A model generated the notes under the pieces. It ran no database searches and was not told where the DNA came from. It saw only the letters and a program-made list of their open reading frames with translations. Of a stretch of DNA of 28,283 nucleotides, positions 14,817-22,740 are shown piece after piece (position 1 is the stretch's first letter; each line of letters starts with the position of its first letter). The DNA lies in the NCBI GenBank assembly GCA_934131175.1, contig CAKOZD010000019.1, forward strand, positions 1 through 28,283, read 5' to 3'. A program made the translations under genes and the position numbers. The DNA is from an uncultured Bacilli bacterium. GTDB lineage: Bacteria; Bacillota_I; Bacilli_A; RF39; UBA660.

Positions 14817-16445
14817 TTACTGATTAATGTCTCCTCTTTTTATTAGTTTTTTCACTTCAACATTAGGTTGTTCTTTAGAAGATGGAAGTATTTCATTTTC
14901 TAATACTCTTTGAGCCCAATTACCCTTGTGAATATATCTTTTACATAATTTATTTTTTATTAATTCACTCTTACTAAGTTTACTTAACTCATAAAACTCT
15001 TGAATACTCATTGCATATACTGCATGTCCGTCAGCTAATGAATTACGTTCTGAATCATCATAGAATTTATCTAATATTACTCTTCCATTTGGATAAACAT
15101 AGCCTATATATCCATCAAAAGTGTTTTTACCTTTTACTCTAAAGAAAGGATCAGAAGAATCATATAGTCTTTTCTTTTCCATGAATAAATCTAATAGTCT
15201 TAATTGATGTTCTCTTTTTTCTTCTTCTGTTTTACCAGGTCTTCTTATTCCTCTTATTCTTCTTATAACATCATCTTCATATGATGAATCTTCTGGTGAT
15301 AAGAAGTCCCAATTTGCTGATAAATCTTTTAGATATTCTTTCATAAATTGTTGAACTTCTTGAAGATTCATTCCTTTAAAATCCAGATGAGAAAAATCTA
15401 TATCTCTAAGATTTGGATTATCAACCAACAGTTTTTTATATTCTTCATATAAAGATTTTGGTGTGATACATTTTATTTCATTATTACTATTAATTATCTC
15501 TGATATATATATTCCTTTATTTGAACCAATATAAATTGCTAAATCACTATTTAATTTATCTTTGTTTTCTACAAAATAATTTGAAACATAATATAAATAA
15601 TCTTGTTTTGATTCACTATCTGCTTGCTTTGCTAAATCTAAATATCTATATGCGAAATATAATTCTAACTTATCCTTATCTTTATTATTTAAACCATCTA
15701 AATCTATCTTTTGAGATATCATGAAATTTATTATTTTTTCCAAATTGTTAACTAGTTTCGTAATACAACTAACATATTTTTTCTGGAACTCACTAAATTT
15801 TAAATTACTATGTTTTTGATAGTATTCTTCAAAACTTTCAATTTTTCCTGTTTTTGAAGCCTTTGATGTTTTATTTAGTTTTCTTCTCATTTGTCTATTA
15901 ATATTACCAGTTGTAAGATTTTCATTAAAATGATTATTATTTGTACCTATGCAACGCTTATATACTTCATAATCTATTTCTATACTATCTATAAATTTCT
16001 TATATAAAAGTGAAAATTCTTGTTCTAAGTCTTTTGGACTATTTAAATTTCTTAAAACATTTATTCTTTCTAGTGATTTTTCTTTCATTATTTTGTTTAA
16101 AAAAGCAGGATTATTTACGAAAATACATTTTGTGTTTGAACTAATTTTTCTAACTGCATCATCAATATTTAAATTAAATAATAAACTACTATATAGACCA
16201 GATGGTGCAAAACAAAGATATTTTTCTAACATATTTTCATCAATTCTAATTTCCATTGTTTGAAAAAATTCAAAATCAAATGTTCCAATAAACTTTTTTA
16301 TATGATTCAAATAGTCTTTAAAATATTTGTTTACTATAGAAGCAAAATTCTTTTTATCTACTACTATAGTTGCTAAATCTTTCTGCATTATAATGACACT
16401 TGTGCCTATCGGTACTCCCTTGTTTAAACTTTCTTTCATATTCAT
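14817..16445 (-). CDS. Unknown 542-residue protein
   Basis: This is a long soluble protein with no signal peptide or membrane segment. The N-terminal third is mixed, including IIMQKDLATIVVDKKNF and KYLCFAPSGLYSSLLF. The middle is basic and helical (NINRQMRRKLNKTSKASK) and is followed by a repeat-free helical region. Residues ~395-410 are Arg-rich (DDVIRRIRGIRRPGKT). A compact C-terminal domain (~430-500) has NTFDGYIGYVYPNGRVILDKFY, ADGHAVYAM and SKSELIK. The start at 16445 has an AAGGGGTGG site; an in-frame ATG two codons later is also possible. Its own extended -10 promoter and terminator make it a single-gene unit. I recognise no family. Confidence 0.75.
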   Translation of the reverse strand: MNMKESLNKGVPIGTSVIIMQKDLATIVVDKKNFASIVNKYFKDYLNHIKKFIGTFDFEFFQTMEIRIDENMLEKYLCFAPSGLYSSLLFNLNIDDAVRKISSNTKCIFVNNPAFLNKIMKEKSLERINVLRNLNSPKDLEQEFSLLYKKFIDSIEIDYEVYKRCIGTNNNHFNENLTTGNINRQMRRKLNKTSKASKTGKIESFEEYYQKHSNLKFSEFQKKYVSCITKLVNNLEKIINFMISQKIDLDGLNNKDKDKLELYFAYRYLDLAKQADSESKQDYLYYVSNYFVENKDKLNSDLAIYIGSNKGIYISEIINSNNEIKCITPKSLYEEYKKLLVDNPNLRDIDFSHLDFKGMNLQEVQQFMKEYLKDLSANWDFLSPEDSSYEDDVIRRIRGIRRPGKTEEEKREHQLRLLDLFMEKKRLYDSSDPFFRVKGKNTFDGYIGYVYPNGRVILDKFYDDSERNSLADGHAVYAMSIQEFYELSKLSKSELIKNKLCKRYIHKGNWAQRVLENEILPSSKEQPNVEVKKLIKRGDINQ

Positions 16446-16472
16446 ACATAACCACCCCTTAAAGTGCTACAT

Positions 16473-16481
16473 ATTATATCA
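16473..16481 (-). promoter_or_regulatory. Extended -10 promoter of the 542-residue gene
   Basis: TGA followed by TATAAT (16473-16478) on the minus strand. The surrounding TGTGATATAATA is the same as in the bile salt hydrolase promoter. Confidence 0.55.
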
Positions 16482-16483
16482 CA

Positions 16484-16534
16484 AAAAAGAAAAAATAGCA
16501 AATATAACTTGCATAGTTGCACATTGCTATTTTT
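16484..16534 (-). terminator. Terminator of bile salt hydrolase gene
   Basis: An 11-bp outer stem, AAAAATAGCAA (16491-16501) with TTGCTATTTTT (16524-16534), encloses a smaller TGCA/TGCA hairpin. A T-rich tail follows on the minus strand. Confidence 0.7.
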
Positions 16535-16535
16535 A

Positions 16536-17510
16536 TTAGTTTACATAATTAATATTTTCTTTATCTATTAATGAATATCTTACTAGGCTTTCTGAATCTA
16601 GTTCAACTTTATTTATATCAACTGCATTTATTTGATGATTATTATAAGTAGTATAATAATATATTCCTTTTGTAGCATTACAACAAGAACTATAAATTGT
16701 TATTTCATATTTATTATCATCTAATTCACAGCAACCTCTTACTTGTTCTACTGAATTTATTATATGAAAAAACTGATTAACACTTTCTTTTTCTCCTTTT
16801 AATGATATAGAGTTTGATTTTACAAAAGTTGCTCTTACAAATCTTGATTGTGAAGATAAATCTCCAGGTAGTCCGATTGCTCCCATTCCTCTACTATAAG
16901 AATCTAAATTCATATTTTTACTAAATGTATTATCTTTGTTCTTAACAGAAAGATTTCTATAATTGTTTAGTGCAAATAATTGTTTATCAAATGGTGGATT
17001 GTTTGTTAATACTCCTGTTGGGTTATCATATATTCTTATTTCTTCTTTTACTGACTCAACTACTATAGAAGTATCTTTATCTGAAATTATCCAATGAAGT
17101 TGTGCTGCAGGAAATTGTTTTGAAAAAGTCTCATCTGTAATATTTGTTTTTTTAACTAAGTCTTTTGCTTCTTCTACACTGCTACACACACTAAGAATCC
17201 ATGGAATAAATTCAAACTGAGCAATGTTTTCTTTATTATCTACCTTATCGTGATAAAATGCATTTCCTACAAAATTAAGTCCTGCGATACAAAGCCCTTT
17301 TTCATTTGCTGCTTCATAATATAAAGGATAATCATTAGAAACGTGAGCCATTCCAATCATTGCATAATGATTTCTAAGTTCTTTTCCATTTTTAAAATTA
17401 AATTTATAATTTCTTGGAGTTATTGTAATTTCTTCTCCATAAGAAAATTCATAATCTAGAGTACGTCCAAAATATAAATCTTCTGTTTTATATGTTATAG
17501 CTGTACACAT
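16536..17510 (-). CDS. bsh: Bile salt hydrolase (choloylglycine hydrolase family)
   Basis: The 324-residue Ntn-hydrolase matches the length of clostridial bile salt hydrolase. Cys2 becomes the N-terminal nucleophile after Met removal (MCTAITY). The other active-site residues are present: R16 and D19 (FGRTLDYE), N79 (AGLNF), N170 (VLTNNPPF) and R223 (LPGDLSSQSRFVRA). The segment IYYYTTYNNHQINAVDINK closely follows the Clostridium perfringens enzyme as I remember it. It hydrolyses the amide bond of glycine- or taurine-conjugated bile acids in the cytoplasm. Penicillin V acylase of the same family is the alternative, but the motifs favour BSH. It is a single gene with a strong AGGAGG site. Its presence points to a gut host. 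Confidence 0.93.
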   Translation of the reverse strand: MCTAITYKTEDLYFGRTLDYEFSYGEEITITPRNYKFNFKNGKELRNHYAMIGMAHVSNDYPLYYEAANEKGLCIAGLNFVGNAFYHDKVDNKENIAQFEFIPWILSVCSSVEEAKDLVKKTNITDETFSKQFPAAQLHWIISDKDTSIVVESVKEEIRIYDNPTGVLTNNPPFDKQLFALNNYRNLSVKNKDNTFSKNMNLDSYSRGMGAIGLPGDLSSQSRFVRATFVKSNSISLKGEKESVNQFFHIINSVEQVRGCCELDDNKYEITIYSSCCNATKGIYYYTTYNNHQINAVDINKVELDSESLVRYSLIDKENINYVN

Positions 17511-17541
17511 ATTATTCCTCCTATCATTTTTAACATATGGT

Positions 17542-17550
17542 ATTATATCA
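17542..17550 (-). promoter_or_regulatory. Extended -10 promoter of bile salt hydrolase
   Basis: TGA followed by TATAAT (17542-17547) on the minus strand, 32 bases before the start codon. No convincing -35. Confidence 0.55.
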
Positions 17551-17570
17551 CATTTTTTAAATAATATAAA

Positions 17571-17591
17571 AATGTCAGTATAAATTACTGA
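17571..17591 (-). terminator. Weak terminator after the nucleotidyltransferase pseudogene
   Basis: Arms TCAGTA (17575-17580) and TACTGA (17586-17591) are followed by ATTTTTATA on the minus strand. The stem is short. Confidence 0.45.
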
Positions 17592-18107
17592 TTATTCATC
17601 TTTAAAGTTTTCTTCAAATTTTATAAGTTTCTTTTCACGACCATTATCTATATTATTTTCAGGATTAACAAGTCTTATTCCATTATTTTGAAAGTCATTA
17701 AAAGTAAGAGATATTAGCGAAGTGGTTCCAACATCAAATAGTAAGCCATCTACATTATATTGAATTGCTTGAAAGAGGTCACTTGATAGCCATAAATCTA
17801 TAGTTGTCCCTTGATAGGTAAATTTGTATCATCCAAATCTATTGTATTCTGGAACAATTTTAAATTTTTCAAAAACTTCTAGAATCCATTTTTTATCATG
17901 TCCTAGAACTACAAAGTCTAAATCTTTTGGTTTTTTAGCAAGTATTAAATCTCTTATTGCGCCACCTACTAGATAAGTTTTTGAAAGCATTGATATTACT
18001 TTTGCTGGATAAAAGTGTTTGTTTATATAATTTTCTAATCTCGCTTCTAAATTTAAATCATCAGAAAATTCATCCTCTTTATCATTATATTTTATAGCTA
18101 TATTCAT
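17592..18107 (-). pseudogene. Poly(A) polymerase/CCA-enzyme head-like nucleotidyltransferase interrupted by an in-frame TGA
   Basis: The frame from the ATG at 18107 encodes YLVGGAIRDLILAKKPKDLDFVV near residues 45-67. That is the G-G-x(5-8)-R-D...D-x-D signature of PolyA_pol-type nucleotidyltransferases. A TGA (codon 93, at 17829-17831) follows NRFG. The same frame then stays open for 78 more codons: YKFTYQGTTIDLWLSSDLFQ, then QYNVDGLLFDVG, ending KFEENFKDE and TAA at 17592. Related proteins read N-R-F-G-G-Y-K here, so a GGA to TGA change explains the stop. The full length would be about 171 residues, far shorter than a tRNA CCA enzyme, so this is a small stand-alone nucleotidyltransferase. 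A short 92-residue product with the catalytic motif could still be made. Confidence 0.8.
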
Positions 18108-18159
18108 GTAGTTTTCTTCCTTTACTTAATTTATAAGTGAATTATAACATATTTTTTTA

Positions 18160-18189
18160 TTAAAAATAAAAACTACTTTTTAAAGTAGT
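18160..18189 (-). terminator. Terminator of the SDR gene at 18243
   Basis: Arms ACTACTT (18172-18178) and AAGTAGT (18183-18189) are followed by TTTTTATTTTT on the minus strand. Confidence 0.75.
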
Positions 18190-18242
18190 CATTAATATAA
18201 ATATTTTTTTATTTTATAACTGAAATGAATCAAATCTTCTTT

Positions 18243-19079
18243 TTATTTTGAATTTGGTTTTAAAGGTCCATAGAAATAAGAAGATGTTGCTCCACCATCA
18301 ATTAAAAAGTCTGATCCTGTTATGAATTCTGCTTTATCACTCATTAAAAGTTCTGCAACATTTGCTACTTCATCTGCTGTTCCTGGTCTACCTGCAGGAC
18401 ATTTTGCAAACATATTTTTGTAAAAATCTCCACGAGGTCCATTAAATTCATCTATTGCAAGTGGTGTTACAATAATTCCTGGAGAAATTGAATTAATTCT
18501 TGCTTTTCTTTCTCCCCATTTAACTGCTTCGTACATCACTCTTTTTTCATTACATCTTTTTGCTAGTTGGTATGCATGCAAAGTATTTTCTATATTTTCT
18601 GACTGTAAAATATCTAAATTTAATAATTCTTCTGTTGGAGTTGTTGCAAGTTGTTCATCTTCACTTGGAGTTAATTGTTTCATTCTATGACCAGATTGGC
18701 TAGAAATTGTAATACCACATCCTCCTTCTTTTATTACTTTTCCAACTTCTTCAAGTAAAACAGCAGTTCCATATAAATCAACTTTTAATATTGCCTCAAT
18801 TGGTGCTTGAGATGGTGATACTCCTGCAGCATTAATTAAGTATGCTATTTCTCCATAATCTTGACCTTTCTTAATAAACTCTAGAATGGATTTACGAGAT
18901 GAAATATCACATATAACTGGCTCTACATCAAATCCTGCTTCATTCATTATTTTTGCAATTGTTTCTACATTTTCTTTTTTCTTATCTCCTATAATAATTT
19001 TCTTACCATAACCAATTCTACGAGCAATGGCCATTCCTATTTGACCTGCCCCTGCTAGTAAAATAACATCTTTTTTCAT
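18243..19079 (-). CDS. SDR-family oxidoreductase under LysR-type control
   Basis: The protein has 278 residues. The cofactor loop is GAGQIG (10-15) rather than TGxxxGIG, as in divergent SDRs. The N83-A-A-G motif, S127 region (GITISSQSG) and catalytic Y170-Q-L-A-K174 are present. An insertion between S and Y (residues ~130-168, QLTPSEDEQLATTPTEELLN) is longer than in classical SDRs and likely shapes the substrate pocket. The C-terminal FITGSDFLIDGGATSSY is the usual SDR end. The cytoplasmic substrate is unknown. The gene is downstream of a LysR regulator, and its promoter (19109-19137) has a T-N11-A palindrome centred about 65 bases upstream of the predicted start of transcription. This suggests activation by that LysR. 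Confidence 0.93.
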   Translation of the reverse strand: MKKDVILLAGAGQIGMAIARRIGYGKKIIIGDKKKENVETIAKIMNEAGFDVEPVICDISSRKSILEFIKKGQDYGEIAYLINAAGVSPSQAPIEAILKVDLYGTAVLLEEVGKVIKEGGCGITISSQSGHRMKQLTPSEDEQLATTPTEELLNLDILQSENIENTLHAYQLAKRCNEKRVMYEAVKWGERKARINSISPGIIVTPLAIDEFNGPRGDFYKNMFAKCPAGRPGTADEVANVAELLMSDKAEFITGSDFLIDGGATSSYFYGPLKPNSK

Positions 19080-19108
19080 TTATAATTCCTTCTTTCTTGT
19101 TTAATATG

Positions 19109-19137
19109 ATTATATAGTTATCTATTTTTTCAATCAA
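19109..19137 (-). promoter_or_regulatory. Promoter of the SDR gene
   Basis: TTGATT (19132-19137), 17 bp, TATAAT (19109-19114), on the minus strand. Confidence 0.75.
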
Positions 19138-19156
19138 TCTGAATTAATAAACGAAA

Positions 19157-19177
19157 TTGATAAGAAAAACTTATCAA
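19157..19177 (-). promoter_or_regulatory. Palindrome, probable LysR recognition site
   Basis: A perfect 8-bp inverted repeat, TTGATAAG (19157-19164) and CTTATCAA (19170-19177), has a 5-bp A/T spacer and contains the T-N11-A pattern. Its centre is about 65 bases upstream of the inferred transcription start, the classical LysR activation position. Confidence 0.65.
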
Positions 19178-19201
19178 AAAAGTAGTACTTTGATACTACT
19201 T
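19175..19201 (-). terminator. Terminator of the LysR gene
   Basis: An 8-bp perfect stem, AAGTAGTA (19180-19187) with TACTACTT (19194-19201), is followed by T residues on the minus strand. It overlaps the LysR stop codon. Confidence 0.7.
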
Positions 19202-20078
19202 AAAATTCTTTACTTAAAATATTAGCAAATTCTTCTATAAACTGATTATCATTCGATTTTTTCCAAAAAGCATAGTAATTTCTATTCATTTGAGTATTTT
19301 TATTATACAGTGGAATTATCTTTAGACCATTATCTTCCTCTTCTTTCAAGGTTTTCTCAATTGGAAGAAAGCCTTTATTACTTGCTACTAGTAAATTTGC
19401 TTCTTCTAGGTTTCTTGCAAAAATAAAGTCTGTTTTAAATCCTAATATATCACGATAAAACTTCATTTCTGTCTCTTCCTCATCCTTTGATGATATAATA
19501 ATACACGTCTTATCTTTTAATTCATCTAATGTTATTATTTCTTTATTTGCAAATTTACTGTATTCAGGTACTTTTATAAAAAAGTATAATGTGCATATTA
19601 GATAATTAACAAAATCATTGGAAAAAGTTCTTCTTTGATCTGTTATTTTCATATCTAATTCATCATTGAATAATTTATCACTTAATTCAAAATGAGTACC
19701 ACTTTGAATATCTATATCAACTTCAGGTAATTTACTTACAAATTTTAAAATTGCATTTTGAAGTTCGTTCCCATTATAACTTTTTAAATATCCAATTTTA
19801 ATAGAATACTTTTCTGTTTTAGAAATCATTTTAGCATTCTTTTCTATTTCTTCTATCTCTTTTAATATTTTTTTCCATTTATAATACAAATATTTTCCAA
19901 CAGGAGTTAATTCAAATTTACGACTTTCTCTTATTAATAGTTTGTATCCTAAATTTGATTCTAGAGTTTGAAGCTGCTGTGATATAGCTGATTGTGATAT
20001 ATAACAATTTTCTGCAGCCTCCCTAAAGTTTCCACATTCAACTATTTCTATAAAGTATTTTATTTGTTTTAAATCCAT
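19200..20078 (-). CDS. LysR-family transcriptional regulator
   Basis: The protein has 292 residues, normal for the family. Residues 1-60 form the winged HTH (MDLKQIKYFIEIVECGNFREAA, ISQSAISQQLQTLESNLGYKLL, ELTPVGKYL). A linker helix follows, then the periplasmic-binding-protein-like effector domain from ~90 (YSIKIGYLKSYNGNELQ). In the effector domain LEEANLLVASNKGFLPIE is the usual second-lobe segment. It is co-oriented with and upstream of the SDR gene, with a terminator between them, and a LysR-type palindrome precedes the SDR promoter. VanZ-like DNA lies 28 bases upstream, so it may be co-transcribed with that gene. Confidence 0.95.
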   Translation of the reverse strand: MDLKQIKYFIEIVECGNFREAAENCYISQSAISQQLQTLESNLGYKLLIRESRKFELTPVGKYLYYKWKKILKEIEEIEKNAKMISKTEKYSIKIGYLKSYNGNELQNAILKFVSKLPEVDIDIQSGTHFELSDKLFNDELDMKITDQRRTFSNDFVNYLICTLYFFIKVPEYSKFANKEIITLDELKDKTCIIISSKDEEETEMKFYRDILGFKTDFIFARNLEEANLLVASNKGFLPIEKTLKEEEDNGLKIIPLYNKNTQMNRNYYAFWKKSNDNQFIEEFANILSKEF

Positions 20079-20106
20079 ACAATTACTCCTTTTTCAAATA
20101 AGTTTA

Positions 20107-20622
20107 TTAAATTATAAATAACCCTAAAAGCATAATTATTGGAAGAAGTATTAATAATATTTTTAATAAATTTGTAAAGATATTTTTATTTAACTTTTTA
20201 TCTAATAAAACAATTATACTTACTAATAGTATTCCAACTAATCCACCCAAAGTATTCATAATAATATCAGTTATATCTGATACTCCTACGTGAAGTATAT
20301 ATTGAGTTATTTCATAAATTAGTGATGTTCCAATAATTATTAGGATATTTCTTAATTTTTTATCTTTAAAAATATATTTTAAGTACATTCCAGATGGTAC
20401 AAATAATATTAGATTTATTATAGTTTCTTTTAGCCCATTTACTATATTATTTGCTTTAAATGGGATTAGATTAATCGATCTTATATATTTTAAGTCATTG
20501 ATATTTAATCTAAATTTAAAAACAATAATCCATGTTAATAATACTATGTATAGTATAAATGATATTTTTATTAATAAGTCTTTTCTATTTGTTTTATTTT
20601 TTTCTATTTTATTTTCTTTCAT
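20107..20622 (-). CDS. VanZ-family membrane protein
   Basis: The start at 20622 (ATG with a GAGGA site) is preferred over an in-frame TTG at 20634. The product has 171 residues: a basic N-terminus, then four to five membrane segments (ISFILYIVLLTWIIVFKF; ETIINLILFVPSGMYL; ILIIIGTSLIYEITQYIL; TLGGLVGILLVSIIVLL; LLKILLILLPIIMLLGLFII). The VanZ motifs RSINLIPFK, LNLILFVPSG-like NLILFVPSGMYL, and DITDIIMNTLGGLVG are present. VanZ gives low-level teicoplanin resistance in some hosts, but most relatives have unknown roles. No van genes are nearby, so a resistance role should not be assumed. Confidence 0.9.
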   Translation of the reverse strand: MKENKIEKNKTNRKDLLIKISFILYIVLLTWIIVFKFRLNINDLKYIRSINLIPFKANNIVNGLKETIINLILFVPSGMYLKYIFKDKKLRNILIIIGTSLIYEITQYILHVGVSDITDIIMNTLGGLVGILLVSIIVLLDKKLNKNIFTNLLKILLILLPIIMLLGLFII

Positions 20623-20732
20623 TTTATTCCTCAACTTTTTATTTATTTTCTCTATTATAAAATATAAAAGTTAAAAAGAATAGTATTTGTATATTCTTAA
20701 ATTATAATTATGTAAAATATATATAATTTAAC

Positions 20733-20762
20733 GTAAAAGACAGATTATTTCTAATCTGCCTT
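20733..20762 (-). terminator. Terminator of the kinase-MATE gene pair
   Basis: An 11-bp stem with one G-U pair (20737-20747 with 20752-20762) and a GAAA loop on the minus strand. The T tail is short (TTTTACG). Confidence 0.7.
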
Positions 20763-20777
20763 TATGTATACTTTAAT

Positions 20778-22106
20778 TTATGCATATTCATACTTTTTCT
20801 TATTTTTTATAAAGCAAGTTACACTTATAATTAGTGATAATAGTTCTGCAATTAAAACAGATAGCCAAATTCCATTTATTCCAATTATTTTTGGTAATAC
20901 TAATATAACTATTACTTGGAATACTAGTGTTCTTGCGAATGAAATAAGGGCTGATACAAAACCATTATTAAGAGCTGTGAAGAAAGATGATGCATAGATA
21001 TTAAACCAACTTACAATATATGATAATGAATATAATCTTAAAGCATTGATTGTTAAGTTTAATAAGTCTTTATCGTAACCTACAAATATACTTGCGAGTG
21101 GTTTTGCAAATATTTCTGCTAAGAGTGTCATTACTACAGCAATTATTCCTAAAAGTCTTACGCTTTTCTTTAATAGATTTTTTAATTCATCTTTATTTCC
21201 TGCTCCATAGTGATAGCTTGTTATTGGAGCTGATCCTACTGAATATCCAACATAAGTTCCTACAAATAGGAATCCTACGTACATTATTATTCCATATGCT
21301 GATACTCCATTTGCTCCTACCATGCTCATAAGTTGCATATTAAATAAAATATTTACAAGTGACATTGATAAGTTTGTTACCATTTCGCTTGATCCATTAG
21401 CGCATGTTTGTAGTATTGGAGATAGTTCAAACTTTGTTTTTCCTATTTTTAGAGGAGATTTATTTTTTCTAATAAAATAAATCATTGGAATTAACGCTCC
21501 AACAAACTGACTTGTAATAGTTGCGAGTGCTGCTCCTGCTACTCCAAATTTTAAAACGTAGATAAATAAAAAGTCTAAAATCATATTAGTTAGTCCAGCA
21601 ATTATTGAAATAATTAAACCGAATGTTGGTTTTTCTGCTGCTACTAAGAATGATTGAAAACTATTTTGTAAAATAAATGCTGTCATTCCAATTAATAATA
21701 TTCTTCCGTATGTAAGACAGTTTGGTAACATATCAGGTGTTGCTTTTAATAATATTGCGATTGGTTTTAAAAATATAAGACCAATGATTGTAAAAATTAT
21801 ACCTAAAATAATTTCTAAATATATAAGCATTGAAAAATATCTGTTGGCTTTTTCTTTTTCTCCTTCACCTAACGTTTTGGATATCATGGCACTTCCACCT
21901 GTTCCAAACATGAATCCAATTGTACCAATAATCATCATAACAGGCATTATTAAGTTTACTGATGCAAAAGCATTTCCTTTTACAACATTTGAAATAAATA
22001 ATCCATCTACTACTCCATAAATTGATGTAAAAATCATCATTATTATTGTTGGTAAAGTAAACTTAATTAATTTTTTTGAAGTAAAATGTTCTGAAAGACT
22101 AATCAT
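20778..22106 (-). CDS. MATE-family efflux transporter
   Basis: The frame extends to 22136, but the ATG at 22106 has a GGAGG site 8 bases upstream and is preferred. The product has about 442 residues, normal for MATE, with 12 predicted membrane segments. Family segments include TLPTIIMMIFTSIYGVVDGLFIS, FGTGGSAMISKTLGEGEKEKA and SVGSAPITSYHYGAGN. The two MATE halves are visible as the repeated pattern of N-terminal (residues 1-215) and C-terminal (residues 225-442) six-helix bundles. Its start overlaps the stop of the kinase-like gene by 8 bases, giving translational coupling. The same two domains are fused in one protein at 491..2461. The substrate is unknown. Confidence 0.95.
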   Translation of the reverse strand: MISLSEHFTSKKLIKFTLPTIIMMIFTSIYGVVDGLFISNVVKGNAFASVNLIMPVMMIIGTIGFMFGTGGSAMISKTLGEGEKEKANRYFSMLIYLEIILGIIFTIIGLIFLKPIAILLKATPDMLPNCLTYGRILLIGMTAFILQNSFQSFLVAAEKPTFGLIISIIAGLTNMILDFLFIYVLKFGVAGAALATITSQFVGALIPMIYFIRKNKSPLKIGKTKFELSPILQTCANGSSEMVTNLSMSLVNILFNMQLMSMVGANGVSAYGIIMYVGFLFVGTYVGYSVGSAPITSYHYGAGNKDELKNLLKKSVRLLGIIAVVMTLLAEIFAKPLASIFVGYDKDLLNLTINALRLYSLSYIVSWFNIYASSFFTALNNGFVSALISFARTLVFQVIVILVLPKIIGINGIWLSVLIAELLSLIISVTCFIKNKKKYEYA

Positions 22107-22722
22107 TTTTATGACCTCCAAACCATGATTCAACATAATCTTTTAATGGTTCGATTATATTTTTAATTTTTAAATTTGAAGTGTTTATACATAAATCGTA
22201 ATTTTCTTTATTACCCCAATCTGTACCAGAAATAAAAGCATTAAATGTTTTTCTATTTTTGTCTACATCTTTTATTTTATTTATTAATTCTTTTTCTGTT
22301 AATTCTTCATCAATTGGTGCTTTTTCTCTACATCTTTTTACTTTACTTTCCATACTTGCATAGACAAATATATTCATATGATTGTATTCTTTTAGAATTG
22401 TATTGGCACCGCGACCAACTATAACAGCATTTCCCTTTTCTGCAATTTGTTTTAATATTTTATTTTGTTTTATTAAAATATCAGTTTGATTTTTTTGAAG
22501 TAGATAACTTGCTGTAAATGTCTTTCCAAATTGAAATGGAAATGGGTATATACCTTTTTCTGAGATATTTTCTATATATTCTTCTGACATTCCAGTTTCT
22601 TTAACTAGTAAATTTATTATTTCAGAATCATAGTATGCATATCCTAATTTTTCTGCTAATCTTTTACCTACTTCTTTTCCACCTGATCCAAATTCTCTAC
22701 TTATTGTAATAATTTTATTCAT
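22099..22722 (-). CDS. Cytidylate-kinase-like protein, coupled to MATE transporter
   Basis: The product has 207 residues from the ATG at 22722, which has a GGGAGATG site; an in-frame ATG at 22737 lies closer to the terminator hairpin. The glycine-rich phosphate loop reads TISREFGSGGKEVGKRLA (residues ~6-23), followed by YYDSEII, NAVIVGRGANTIL, the lid-like NIFVYASMESKVKRCREKAP and C-terminal NYDLCINTSN. This is the Cytidylate_kin2/AAA_26 family, related to but distinct from Cmk; the true nucleotide substrate is not known. It overlaps the MATE gene downstream. The leader upstream (22741-22860) has alternative hairpins and a terminator, so expression is probably controlled by attenuation. Confidence 0.9.
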   Translation of the reverse strand: MNKIITISREFGSGGKEVGKRLAEKLGYAYYDSEIINLLVKETGMSEEYIENISEKGIYPFPFQFGKTFTASYLLQKNQTDILIKQNKILKQIAEKGNAVIVGRGANTILKEYNHMNIFVYASMESKVKRCREKAPIDEELTEKELINKIKDVDKNRKTFNAFISGTDWGNKENYDLCINTSNLKIKNIIEPLKDYVESWFGGHKND

Positions 22723-22740
22723 AATAACATCTCCCATCTA

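Noticed and set aside
17829..17831. UGA as a sense codon (Trp or Gly) in this organism
   Set aside because: The gene at 8389 ends with TGA in a classic ATGA overlap, and Trp is encoded by TGG throughout (for example in TrxA). One broken gene does not argue for recoding.
20107..20622. Vancomycin/teicoplanin resistance locus
   Set aside because: Only a VanZ-like protein is present. No vanA, vanH, vanX or vanRS-type genes lie in the window, and most VanZ relatives are not resistance genes.
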